Below, in pieces: positions 1-7,441 of a DNA stretch of 64,000 nucleotides. The notes beneath the pieces are model-generated. The model had not been told where the DNA came from. It ran no database searches and saw nothing but the letters and a program-made list of their open reading frames with translations. Each line of letters opens with the position of its first letter. Position 1 is the first letter of the stretch. Source of the stretch: Pseudomonas fluorescens (GTDB lineage: Bacteria; Pseudomonadota; Gammaproteobacteria; Pseudomonadales; Pseudomonadaceae); assembly GCF_001648775.1 (NCBI RefSeq), contig NZ_LVEJ01000024.1, forward strand, positions 92,672 to 156,671, written 5' to 3'. The translations under genes and the position numbers were made by a program.

Positions 1-69
1 GTTGATCGCGGCATGCAGCACGCCGTCGGGCGCGAGATCGGCCATCACGGCCGGGGTGATTGCACTCAT
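1..69 (-). CDS. Partial N-terminus, possible ABC transporter substrate-binding protein
   Basis: Only the first 23 codons are inside the window. They begin at an ATG read leftward from 69, with a GGAGC ribosome binding site a few bases upstream. The peptide starts MSAITPAVMADLAPDGVLHA, which resembles the N-terminus of leaderless amino-acid-type periplasmic binding proteins of pseudomonads. That family assignment is from memory of the family and is weak, because no domain is visible. The gene runs divergently from nothing else nearby; the TetR gene to its right reads in the same direction. Confidence 0.4.
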   Translation of the reverse strand, partial: MSAITPAVMADLAPDGVLHAAIN

Positions 70-153
70 GGTGTTGCTCCCTGATTGGATAAGAAATCAG
101 TGTGTGTGTCGTGACTGACAACTGTCGAGGACACAACATCCAGCGGGTAAGCC

Positions 154-729
154 TTATGTCGGTGCCTGACAGGCACTCAAGTGTTCTAGCGCCCGACGCG
201 TCACCGCATCGATGTAAGCCGCGTCACCATAGACCCGCGCCAGCAGAATCGCCCCCTCGTAATCCGCCACCCATTGTCGAGCGGTCAGCAAGGCTTGTCC
301 CTCATCGACCTCGCCTTCCAGCAAATGCGCAAACGCCTTGGCCCATGCATCGAAAAAGCCGCGAATCGGCTCCAGCAATTCACTTTTACCGTACGCCGCA
401 TCGACCGCCACCACGCCCATCAGGCAACCAATCGAGTCATCCTGAAACAGCCGCGCCGCCTTGCGGCCCATTTTGCTCAGGCGTTCTTGTGGCGTGAGTT
501 TTTCGTCGAAGGCCACGGCAAACAGGGTCTGGTTGATGACCTGATGCGTCCAGTCGAGCACGTCACGCAGCAAGGCCTCCTTGTTCGGATAGTGGTGATA
601 GAACGAAGCCTTGGTAAAGCCGCAAGCGGACGCAAGCACGTCCATGGTGGTGCCATGATAGCCAAGGCGCTTGAAGGTATTGGCGCACCGCAGAAGCAGC
701 TCTTCACGGGGGATTTTCAACGGTCGCAC
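154..729 (-). CDS. TetR/AcrR family transcriptional regulator
   Basis: A protein of 191 residues with an N-terminal TetR helix-turn-helix (about residues 25-55, containing the typical GFTKASFYHHYPNKEALL segment) and a ligand-binding all-helical C-terminal half. The frame is open further upstream to an ATG at 804, but I place the start at the GTG at 729: it has an AGGA box about 8 bases upstream and gives the normal family length, with the HTH close to the N-terminus. It is transcribed away from the crotonase/hydrolase pair at 879-2601 and probably represses that pair and itself, because a partial palindrome lies between them. The ligand is unknown. Confidence 0.85.
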   Translation of the reverse strand: MRPLKIPREELLLRCANTFKRLGYHGTTMDVLASACGFTKASFYHHYPNKEALLRDVLDWTHQVINQTLFAVAFDEKLTPQERLSKMGRKAARLFQDDSIGCLMGVVAVDAAYGKSELLEPIRGFFDAWAKAFAHLLEGEVDEGQALLTARQWVADYEGAILLARVYGDAAYIDAVTRRALEHLSACQAPT

Positions 730-825
730 GAGTATTTCCTGATCCGGATAACTGGCGGTGATTCTATGACATAAGCCTGCCCTTCTCAATTTGACGGTTA
801 CCAACTGTTCGTTTAGTTTCTATTT

Positions 826-843
826 ACCGAACGGATGGTCAGT
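826..843. promoter_or_regulatory. Candidate TetR operator
   Basis: ACCGAACGGATGGTCAGT is an imperfect inverted repeat in the divergent intergenic region between the TetR gene and the crotonase gene. It resembles the ACCGACCGGTCGGT type of AcrR/TetR operator. The position is right for a shared operator; binding is inferred. Confidence 0.4.
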
Positions 844-878
844 AACTGGCCGCCGACAAAAAATCAGGGAGAGCAGAG

Positions 879-1676
879 ATGAACGAAGCCAACAGTGGCC
901 CCGGCCGAGTCACCCGCGAACAACGCGGTCAGTTGTTTTTGATCGGTCTGGATCGCGCCGGCAAACGCAACGCATTCGACAGTGCAATGCTGACGGACCT
1001 GGCATTGGCCATCGGCGAGTATGAGCGCAATGACGAACTGCGCTGCGCCGTGCTGTTCGCCCATGGCGAGCACTTCACTGCGGGTCTGGACTTGATGGAA
1101 CTGACGCCAAAACTGGTGTCAGGCGCCTTCAAGTATCCTGAAGAAGGCATCGACCCATGGGGCGTTTCCAAACCACGCAGGCGTAAACCGGTGGTGGTTG
1201 CCATTGAAGGCATTTGCTGGACGGCAGGCATCGAATTGATGCTCAACGCCGACATCAGCATTGCCGCCACCAATGCCCGTTTCGCTCATCTGGAAGTGCT
1301 GCGCGGAATCTCACCCGCCGGCGGTTCCACCGTGCGCTTCACCCGTGCAGCGGGCTGGACCGCCGCCATGCGCTACATGCTCACCGGTGAAGAGTTCAAT
1401 GCCACTGCCGCCCTGCACATGCGCCTGCTGACCGAAGTAGTCGAGCCCGGTCAGACACTGCCTCGCGCCATCGAGTACGCCGAGCGCATCGCCAAAGCTG
1501 CACCGCTGGCGATTCAGGCGACATTGCAATCGGCGTTTCTGGCGCAGGACCAGGGAGACGATGCGGCATTGTCGAAGCTTGATGAACAACTGCTGGCCCT
1601 GATCAAAACCGAGGATGTCCGCGAGGGCGTCATGGCGATGATGCAGAAGCGCGAACCGCAGTTCAAAGGCCGCTGA
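879..1676 (+). CDS. Crotonase / enoyl-CoA hydratase family protein
   Basis: A 265-residue protein of normal crotonase length. The two acidic positions that act in enoyl-CoA hydratases are both present, Glu119 (in GIELML) and Glu139 (in HLEVL), spaced exactly 20 residues apart as in the rat mitochondrial enzyme. The oxyanion-hole segments around AHGEHFTAGLDL and ICWTAGIE are recognisable. It probably hydrates or isomerises an acyl-CoA in the cytoplasm; the substrate cannot be read from the sequence. The start ATG follows a GGGAGAG box. It is the first gene of a two-gene unit with the alpha/beta hydrolase, 31 bases downstream, and is divergent from the TetR gene. Confidence 0.85.
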   Translation: MNEANSGPGRVTREQRGQLFLIGLDRAGKRNAFDSAMLTDLALAIGEYERNDELRCAVLFAHGEHFTAGLDLMELTPKLVSGAFKYPEEGIDPWGVSKPRRRKPVVVAIEGICWTAGIELMLNADISIAATNARFAHLEVLRGISPAGGSTVRFTRAAGWTAAMRYMLTGEEFNATAALHMRLLTEVVEPGQTLPRAIEYAERIAKAAPLAIQATLQSAFLAQDQGDDAALSKLDEQLLALIKTEDVREGVMAMMQKREPQFKGR

Positions 1677-1707
1677 AGGCTTTGCTCAACTCACTCGGAA
1701 CAATTTC

Positions 1708-2601
1708 ATGAACACCATGGCCGCAGCCTTTGCCGAATCGATCCAGAGACAGGACATCGCCCTCATTGCCCGCGATGGTTATCCGTTGTCAGCCAAGCGC
1801 TACAGCGCGGCGGGCGCGGTCAAAGGCAACCTGATCATGGCCGGCGCCACCGGGGTGCAACAGCGCTTTTATCGGCGTTTTGCCGAGCACGCGGCGCGCC
1901 AGGGCTTTCACGTGCTGACCCTCGATTACCGGGGCATCGGTGAGTCGAAACCGGCTTCCCTCAAAGGCTTTGAGATGTCTTATCTGGATTGGGCTTATCA
2001 GGATCTGGCGGCGGCAGTGGATCTGCTAAGCCAGGAAGCGTTGCCGTTGTATTGGGTCGGCCATTCGTTTGGTGGTCACGCGATTGGTCTGTTGCCCAAT
2101 CACCACGCCCTGACGGCTTGCTACACCTTGGGCAGTGGTGCGGGATGGAGCGGCTGGATGTCCAGAGCCGAGGCCTGGAAAATCCGTCTGATGTGGACGT
2201 TTGTGCTGCCGGTGATTGTCGCCCGCAAAGGCTACATGGCCTGGAGCATGCTGGGCATGGGCGATGATTTGCCGCTGGGCGTTTATAACGACTGGAAACG
2301 CTGGTGCAAATTACCCCACTACTACTTCGACGACCCCGAGATGAGCCATCTGCAAGCGCTCTACGGCGAGGTCACAACGCCATGCGTTTTCGCCACGTCG
2401 GTCGATGATCCGTGGGCGCCGCCGCGTTCGCGCGATGCGTTTGTCAAAGCCATGGTGAATGCACCGCTGACATTGCTGGATCTGCAGCCGCCACTGGGCA
2501 GCAAACCGTACGGGCACATGGGTTACTTCCGCGAAAGCGCACAGCCGTTGTGGGATGAGGTGCTTGATTGGCTGCAAAGCGCCCCTGCACGCACCCCATA
2601 A
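1708..2601 (+). CDS. Alpha/beta hydrolase
   Basis: A 297-residue alpha/beta-hydrolase fold protein. The nucleophile elbow GHSFGG carries the predicted catalytic serine. The segment TLDYRGIGES supplies the typical strand-turn preceding it, and a late YGHMGYF region offers the catalytic histidine. It belongs to the predicted-hydrolase group often seen beside acyl-CoA genes, and an esterase or thioesterase-like role is plausible. It is co-directional with the crotonase and likely co-transcribed. An alternative start is the ATG nine bases downstream, at 1717. The exact substrate is unknown. Confidence 0.8.
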   Translation: MNTMAAAFAESIQRQDIALIARDGYPLSAKRYSAAGAVKGNLIMAGATGVQQRFYRRFAEHAARQGFHVLTLDYRGIGESKPASLKGFEMSYLDWAYQDLAAAVDLLSQEALPLYWVGHSFGGHAIGLLPNHHALTACYTLGSGAGWSGWMSRAEAWKIRLMWTFVLPVIVARKGYMAWSMLGMGDDLPLGVYNDWKRWCKLPHYYFDDPEMSHLQALYGEVTTPCVFATSVDDPWAPPRSRDAFVKAMVNAPLTLLDLQPPLGSKPYGHMGYFRESAQPLWDEVLDWLQSAPARTP

Positions 2602-2614
2602 CCTGAGCTGCTGC

Positions 2615-2666
2615 AGGCTGCGATCTTTTGATCTTGCTTCAAAACAAGATCAAAAGATCGCAGCCT
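2615..2666. repeat. Perfect 22-bp-arm inverted repeat
   Basis: Positions 2615-2636 and 2645-2666 are perfect reverse complements around an 8-base loop. The arm includes GCGATCTTTTGATCTTG. This dispersed inverted repeat type is common between genes of fluorescent pseudomonads. It follows the hydrolase gene and could act as a transcriptional end, but it lacks a T-run. Confidence 0.7.
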
Positions 2667-2703
2667 CGCTTCACTCGACAGCTCCTACAGGAGTGCATTC
2701 CAA

Positions 2704-2795
2704 CTGTGGGAGCGAGCCTGCTCGCGAATGCGGTGTGTCATTCAACGTTGAGGTTGACTGACACGGCCTCTTCGCGAGCAAGCTCGCTCCCACAG
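2704..2795. repeat. REPIN (paired inverted REP elements)
   Basis: Two inverted copies of the Pseudomonas REP core GTGGGAGCGAGC(C/T)TGCTCGCGA flank about 40 bases of spacer. This is the REP-doublet form mobilised by RAYT transposases. It sits between the convergent hydrolase and map genes. Confidence 0.85.
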
Positions 2796-2808
2796 AGGGT
2801 TATGGTGT

Positions 2809-3600
2809 TTAGGTGATCGGGGAATAGCCTTCGATTTCGTCCGGCCACGCCGTGAGGATTTCGAAGCCCGTCTCCGTCACCGCCACCATATGCTCCCACT
2901 GCGCCGACAACGAGCCATCCTTGGTCAGCACCGTCCAGCCATCGGGCATGTTCTTCACATGACGCTTACCGGCATTAAGCATCGGCTCCACGGTAAAAAT
3001 CATCCCGGCCTTGAGCTTCATGCCCTGATTGGGAAAGCCGTAATGCAGAATCTGCGGCTCATCGTGATAAACCTTGCCGATCCCGTGTCCGCAATACTCG
3101 CGCACGACGCTGAAGCCTTCCTTTTCCGCCAACGTCTGGATCGCGTGGCCGATATCGCCCAAGGTGGCGCCCGGCTTGACCACGCGAATCCCCGCGCACA
3201 TGGCGTCATAGGTAGTCTTGATCAGATGCTGCGCCTCGGGTGTTGCCTCACCGACCACGTACATGCGGCTGGTGTCGCCGAACCAGCCGTCCTTGATCAC
3301 CGCGATATCGAGATTGACGATATCGCCATCCTTCAGCGGCGTGCCCGACGGGATCCCGTGACACACCACGTCATTGACCGAGGCGCAGACGGTTTTCGGA
3401 AAGCCGTGATAGCCGACGTTGGCCGGCACGGCTTTCTGCACGTTGACGATGTAGTCGTTGCACAGTTGATCGAGCTGATCAGTGGTGACGCCCGCCTTAA
3501 CGTGCGGCACCAGCATCGCCAGCACTTCAGCGGCGAGTTTGCCGGCAGCGCGCGATTGGGCGATGTCGGCCGGGGTGTTGATCTTGATCTGGTTTCTCAT
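2809..3600 (-). CDS. map: Type I methionine aminopeptidase
   Basis: A 263-residue cytoplasmic metallopeptidase that removes N-terminal methionine. The family's five metal ligands can be placed: two aspartates in VNLDIAVIKDGWFGD, a histidine in CGHGIGKVYHDEP, and glutamates in MIFTVEPML and SAQWEHMV. Length matches E. coli Map (264). The frame extends upstream to 3675, but the ATG at 3600 is chosen because it gives the family N-terminus (MRNQIKINTP) and has AGGAAG upstream. It overlaps the upstream ParD-like gene by ATGA, so the two are translationally coupled. A pseudomonad normally has another, housekeeping map beside rpsB, so this is probably an accessory copy. Confidence 0.9.
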   Translation of the reverse strand: MRNQIKINTPADIAQSRAAGKLAAEVLAMLVPHVKAGVTTDQLDQLCNDYIVNVQKAVPANVGYHGFPKTVCASVNDVVCHGIPSGTPLKDGDIVNLDIAVIKDGWFGDTSRMYVVGEATPEAQHLIKTTYDAMCAGIRVVKPGATLGDIGHAIQTLAEKEGFSVVREYCGHGIGKVYHDEPQILHYGFPNQGMKLKAGMIFTVEPMLNAGKRHVKNMPDGWTVLTKDGSLSAQWEHMVAVTETGFEILTAWPDEIEGYSPIT

Positions 3601-3824
3601 GCGCTGACGGCTTCCTGAGTCAGTTGTTGCAGATCCAGCCCGCCGTTCTGTTCGGCGCGGATCAGCAAGCGGCAAATGGCGCTGTGGTCGAGGTTGGGGT
3701 GCAGTTCGGCGAGCATGCCGATGCGCATCCAGTGCTCGGCCTGCGCGTTTATCGAGCGGCTGAGCGCGTTGCTGGAGATACGCAGATTCTCGTGCATGTC
3801 CTCTGAAATCTTTACGATGCCCAT
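3597..3824 (-). CDS. ParD-like antitoxin family protein
   Basis: A 75-residue protein of the ParD-like family. It has a short basic N-terminus (MGIVKISEDMHENLR) that would form a ribbon-helix-helix, followed by a helical tail. In classical parDE operons the antitoxin is followed by the ParE toxin. Here the overlapping downstream gene is methionine aminopeptidase, and no toxin is present on either side. The GTATAT repeats just upstream could be its autoregulatory operator. Whether it neutralises anything is unknown. Confidence 0.7.
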   Translation of the reverse strand: MGIVKISEDMHENLRISSNALSRSINAQAEHWMRIGMLAELHPNLDHSAICRLLIRAEQNGGLDLQQLTQEAVSA

Positions 3825-3844
3825 ATATGAATCCGATACGATGT

Positions 3845-3861
3845 GTATATGGAACGTATAT
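3845..3861 (-). promoter_or_regulatory. Candidate autoregulatory operator/promoter of the ParD-like gene
   Basis: Two GTATAT direct repeats, 3845-3850 and 3856-3861, are spaced 11 bases apart (one helical turn), with a further TATATG at 3824-3829. They lie immediately upstream of the leftward ParD-like gene in an AT-rich patch. Ribbon-helix-helix proteins bind such phased short repeats, so autoregulation is inferred. Confidence 0.4.
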
Positions 3862-3888
3862 TAGCCAAGCCTTAAGCGAAATTGCAAA

Positions 3889-4746
3889 TCAACTCAGCGC
3901 CGCATCGAAAAACGATGAGATAAGCCGACTGGAACGCCGTTCGGCCAGGCAGTACAGATAAGTCTCGGTAAAGAGTTCTTCGCCATCGATTCTGATCGTG
4001 CGGATTTTTGGATCGGCAATGAACTCCGCTTCCGACACCACACCCAATCCCAACCCGCGCACCACCGCTTCCCGCAACGCCTCTCGACTGCCGATTTCCA
4101 TGGCGATACGCGGTTTCACCTGCGCCGCATTCAGCGCCTGTTCCAGCACCAGCCGCGTGGTCGAGCCGGGTTCGCGTTGCAGCAGCCGCTGCCCTTCCAG
4201 TTCTTCCAGGCGCACGCTGCCACGATTGGCCAGCGGATGCTCATGATGGGCAAACAAGATGATCGCGTGCCGCGCATAACGCACCGAACACAACGCCGGA
4301 TCATCCTGACGCCCGGCCAACACCGCGATATCGGTCACATAGTTTTCCAGATCCGACAACACCTGCGCCGAGTTACCCACACGAATCGACACATCGATAT
4401 TCGGATGCTGTTGCAGATAACTGTCGACCATCTCGATCACATGAAACGGCCCCACCGCACCGACCTTGAGCTGGCCGCTGTCGAGCCGCCCGGAATCGCG
4501 CAGCAAGTTGTGCGCCTCCAACTCCAACAAGGCAATCCGTTGCGCGATCGGCAGCAATTGCCGTCCCACATCCGACAACTCGATGCGCCGCCCACGGCGA
4601 TGGAACAGCTCAACATTGTGCTGACGTTCCAAGGCCTGCACCTGAGTGGTCAGGGTCGGTTGGCTCAATCCCGACGCCCGCGCCCCGGCACTGAAACTGC
4701 CGTGGCGGGCGACAGCGAGAAAGGCCCGTAGTTTGGCGCTCGACAT
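3889..4746 (-). CDS. LysR family transcriptional regulator (phosphonate locus, first)
   Basis: A 285-residue LysR regulator: winged HTH at residues 4-62 (FLAVARHGSFSAGARASGLS) and a periplasmic-binding-protein-like effector domain from about residue 88. It starts 109 bases from phnD and reads the opposite way, the usual arrangement for a LysR protein that controls the divergent operon. It resembles the second LysR at 9969 in both domains (for example the LFHRRGR segment after the HTH). The effector is probably a phosphonate or its breakdown product; this is inference from context. Confidence 0.88.
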   Translation of the reverse strand: MSSAKLRAFLAVARHGSFSAGARASGLSQPTLTTQVQALERQHNVELFHRRGRRIELSDVGRQLLPIAQRIALLELEAHNLLRDSGRLDSGQLKVGAVGPFHVIEMVDSYLQQHPNIDVSIRVGNSAQVLSDLENYVTDIAVLAGRQDDPALCSVRYARHAIILFAHHEHPLANRGSVRLEELEGQRLLQREPGSTTRLVLEQALNAAQVKPRIAMEIGSREALREAVVRGLGLGVVSEAEFIADPKIRTIRIDGEELFTETYLYCLAERRSSRLISSFFDAALS

Positions 4747-4797
4747 CCATAGACTCCATCAATAGTTAGCTACGGTTTCGCATATTGAATTGATTGA

Positions 4798-4815
4798 ATG
4801 ACTGTCACGTGACAG
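4798..4815. promoter_or_regulatory. Palindrome / candidate Pho box between lysR and phnD
   Basis: Positions 4802-4815 read CTGTCACGTGACAG, a perfect 14-base palindrome. Read leftward, 4815-4798 is CTGTCAC-GTGA-CAGTCAT, two 7-mers each matching 6 of 7 bases of the Pho-box unit CTGTCAT with the correct 4-base spacer. It could be a PhoB site, a LysR site or both. The downstream -10 on the minus strand is weak, so the call is tentative. Confidence 0.45.
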
Positions 4816-4855
4816 ACCTAGCCTGTGGCAACTCCCAACCACACCGTGGAATGCC

Positions 4856-5722
4856 ATGAAAACAATCAAACAGTTTCTGCGTGTCGCCAGCCTCACCGTT
4901 ATTGCCTTGGGCGCCAGCCAGGTCTGGGCCAAAGACAAACTGACCATTGGCCTGATCCCCTCCGAAGACTCCCAGGCGATGATCGAATCGAGCAAACAAG
5001 TGCTCGACGATCTGCAAGCCAAAATCGGCATGCCAGTGGTGCCGTTCGTGGCCACCGATTACAACGGCATCATCGAAGCGCTGCGCTCGGGCAAACTCGA
5101 CGTCGCCTACCTCGGGCCGTTCTCTTACGTGCTAGCGACCTCGGTGGCGGACGTCGAAGCGTTCTCCGTGGCGGTGACCAAGAAGACCGGCCAGAGCGCT
5201 TACAAAAGCGTGATTCTGGCACGCAAGGACAGCGGCATTCACTCGCTGGCCGACCTCAAGGGTCATACATTCGCATTCGTTGACCCAAGCTCGGCGTCCG
5301 GTCATCTGTTCCCGAAAGCAGGACTGGAGCAGGCCGGGTTTGTGCCGGACACTTTGTTCAAACGCGTGATTTTCTCTGGCTCCCACGACGCCAGCATCCT
5401 CGCGGTGGAGAACAAGAAAGTAGACGCCGCCGCCGTGGCTGACCGCATCTTCGCCAGCGCTGTGGCCAAGGGTGTGGTGAAGCAGGATGACTTCGAAATC
5501 GTCTGGAGTTCCAAGCCGATCCCCGAATCGCCGATGGTCTGGCGCAAGGCACTCGACCCGGAGTTGAAGAAGAAAATCGCCGCCGCACTGGCTTCGATCA
5601 AGGACGTGCCGTGGGGTGATCAGGGCGTGCTAAATGGCTTCCAGCCGACCACCGACGCGTCGTATGACGTGGTGCGCGAAACCGCCAAGGTGCTCGATCT
5701 CGATTTGCGGAGCATGAAATGA
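4856..5722 (+). CDS. phnD: Phosphonate ABC transporter, periplasmic binding protein
   Basis: A 288-residue PhnD-family protein with a Sec signal peptide (residues 1-25, cleavage predicted after VWA). The mature part begins KDKLTIGLIPSEDSQAMIE and contains the family's DVAYLGPFSYVLA and SASGHLFPKAGLE segments that line the phosphonate pocket. It captures a phosphonate in the periplasm and delivers it to PhnE/PhnC. Its stop overlaps the phnC start (ATGA), so the operon is coupled. Related binding proteins take phosphite or hypophosphite, but the neighbouring phnX argues for a carbon-phosphorus substrate leading to phosphonoacetaldehyde. Confidence 0.9.
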   Translation: MKTIKQFLRVASLTVIALGASQVWAKDKLTIGLIPSEDSQAMIESSKQVLDDLQAKIGMPVVPFVATDYNGIIEALRSGKLDVAYLGPFSYVLATSVADVEAFSVAVTKKTGQSAYKSVILARKDSGIHSLADLKGHTFAFVDPSSASGHLFPKAGLEQAGFVPDTLFKRVIFSGSHDASILAVENKKVDAAAVADRIFASAVAKGVVKQDDFEIVWSSKPIPESPMVWRKALDPELKKKIAAALASIKDVPWGDQGVLNGFQPTTDASYDVVRETAKVLDLDLRSMK

Positions 5723-6510
5723 TCAGCATCCGCCAACTGACCAAACACTACGGCAGCAATCCGGTATTGCGCGGCATCGACCTTGACGTCGCTGCGGGCG
5801 AATTCGTCGTGGTGCTCGGTCAGTCCGGCGCCGGCAAATCGACCTTGCTGCGCTGCATCAATCGCCTGGCACAGGCCGACAGCGGCACATTGACCGTGGC
5901 TGGTATCGATGCCCTCGCCTGCCCTGACACCAGCGTTTTACGCCGTGAAGTGGCGATGATTTTTCAGCACCACAACGTCGTGCCGCGCCTGAGCGTGTTG
6001 AAGAATGTGCTGACCGGGCGTCTCGGTTCCGTCGGCACCCTCGCCTCGATTCTGCAACTGTTTCGCCGTGACGATGTGGCGCTGGCAATGCAATGCCTGG
6101 AACGCGTCGAACTGGCACACAAGGCCGGTGAGCGCACCGATTCATTGTCTGGCGGACAGAAGCAGCGCGTCGGTATCGCCCGCGCCTTGGCGCAACGACC
6201 GCAGGTAATTCTGGCCGATGAACCGATCGCCAGCCTCGATCCGAAAACCGCGCGACTGGTGTTGCAGTACCTGCGCGATGCCACCCGCGAATTGGGCATC
6301 ACCGTGCTGTGCAATCTGCATCAAGTCGAATATGCCCGCGAGTTCGGCGACCGCGTGGTCGGCCTCGCTCACGGCAGTCTGGTGTTCGATGGCAAAGCGT
6401 CGAGCATGACCGACGCCGATCTGGCGCGAATCTATCCCGGGCAATCGGCAGAACACTCCGCTGACGTCCCGGCGCCCACCCTGTCCTACCGCGCCGCCTC
6501 GAGGGCCTGA
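5719..6510 (+). CDS. phnC: Phosphonate ABC transporter, ATP-binding protein
   Basis: A 263-residue ABC ATPase. Walker A is GQSGAGKS (34-41), the Q-loop is in IFQHHN (81-86), the signature LSGGQ is at 143-147, Walker B is VILADEP (163-169), and the switch histidine is in CNLHQVEYA. It energises uptake through PhnE. It begins inside the phnD stop codon and is followed two bases later by phnE, forming a tight phnDCE operon. PhnC and potassium/methionine-type ATPases are similar, but the operon settles the identity. Confidence 0.92.
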   Translation: MISIRQLTKHYGSNPVLRGIDLDVAAGEFVVVLGQSGAGKSTLLRCINRLAQADSGTLTVAGIDALACPDTSVLRREVAMIFQHHNVVPRLSVLKNVLTGRLGSVGTLASILQLFRRDDVALAMQCLERVELAHKAGERTDSLSGGQKQRVGIARALAQRPQVILADEPIASLDPKTARLVLQYLRDATRELGITVLCNLHQVEYAREFGDRVVGLAHGSLVFDGKASSMTDADLARIYPGQSAEHSADVPAPTLSYRAASRA

Positions 6511-6512
6511 GC

Positions 6513-7331
6513 ATGCAATCGCCAAACTATCAGTGGGTCGGCGAGCGGCCCCGTGGCACACGCGGTTGGCTGACCACCGCCGGCATCGTCCTGATCGTGC
6601 TGTGGACGCTGAACTGGAGCGCGCAAGGTGCGCAACTCAGTCTCGGTGAACTGGCGGCGGGATTGCCGCAGATTGGTGACTTTCTCTCGCGCACCTTCCC
6701 GCCGGATCTGAGCATTCTTCCGCGTCTGGTCGCGCCAGCGGTGGAGACTTTGCAGATCGCCATTTGGGGAACCCTGCTCGGCGTGTTGCTGGCGATTCCG
6801 CTGTCGTTTCTCGCCGCGCGCAATCTGAGCCGCAATCGCTGGGTGTTTCACATCACCCGTCAGGGGCTGAATTTCACCCGCAGCATCAACGAACTGATCC
6901 TCGCGCTGATCTTCGTCTCGGCCGTTGGCCTCGGCCCGTTCCCCGGCGTCTTGGCGCTGGCGCTGCATGGCTTGGGCATGCTCGGCAAGTTCTTCGCCGA
7001 GAGCATCGAAGAGATCGACCAAGGCCCGATTGAAGCGCTGCAAGCGACCGGTGCACGACCGTTGCAGGTGATCGTGTTTGGCGTTCTGCCGCAGGTGATC
7101 ACGGCGTGGATTGCGGTGATTTTGTACCGCTTCGAAGTCAATCTGCGTTCGGCCACGGTGCTGGGAATGGTCGGCGCCGGCGGCTTGGGGTTCGAACTGG
7201 TGAGCAGCCTGAAGTTGTTCAAATACCCGGAAACCGCGACCTGCATCATCGTCATCACCTTCATGGTGATCGTCGCCGACGCCCTCTCCAGTCGCCTGCG
7301 CGCGGCGATCCAGAGCGGCTCGGCACACTGA
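6513..7331 (+). CDS. phnE: Phosphonate ABC transporter, permease
   Basis: A 272-residue inner-membrane permease. It has a hydrophobic segment near residues 21-36 and several more from 75 to 265. The EAA-type coupling loop is at about 174-190 (EALQATGARPLQVIVFG), and a second typical stretch is LGMVGAGGLGFEL. It forms the translocation channel with PhnC and PhnD. It is the last gene of phnDCE; a 110-base gap follows before the dehydrogenase gene, which has its own strong ribosome binding site. Confidence 0.9.
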   Translation: MQSPNYQWVGERPRGTRGWLTTAGIVLIVLWTLNWSAQGAQLSLGELAAGLPQIGDFLSRTFPPDLSILPRLVAPAVETLQIAIWGTLLGVLLAIPLSFLAARNLSRNRWVFHITRQGLNFTRSINELILALIFVSAVGLGPFPGVLALALHGLGMLGKFFAESIEEIDQGPIEALQATGARPLQVIVFGVLPQVITAWIAVILYRFEVNLRSATVLGMVGAGGLGFELVSSLKLFKYPETATCIIVITFMVIVADALSSRLRAAIQSGSAH

Positions 7332-7441
7332 CGTCGAGCGGCTATCGGCTGAGCCGATTCAAACCTGCGAATTATCGATTTGAGCCGTTGTCGATGGGCG
7401 CTGAGTATGGCGCCACACGACAACAACAATAAGGATCCACC

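Noticed and set aside
3601..3675. Upstream extension of methionine aminopeptidase
   Set aside because: It would overlap most of the ParD-like gene's 3' end and adds a non-conserved Arg-rich tail; the ATG at 3600 has a good ribosome site.
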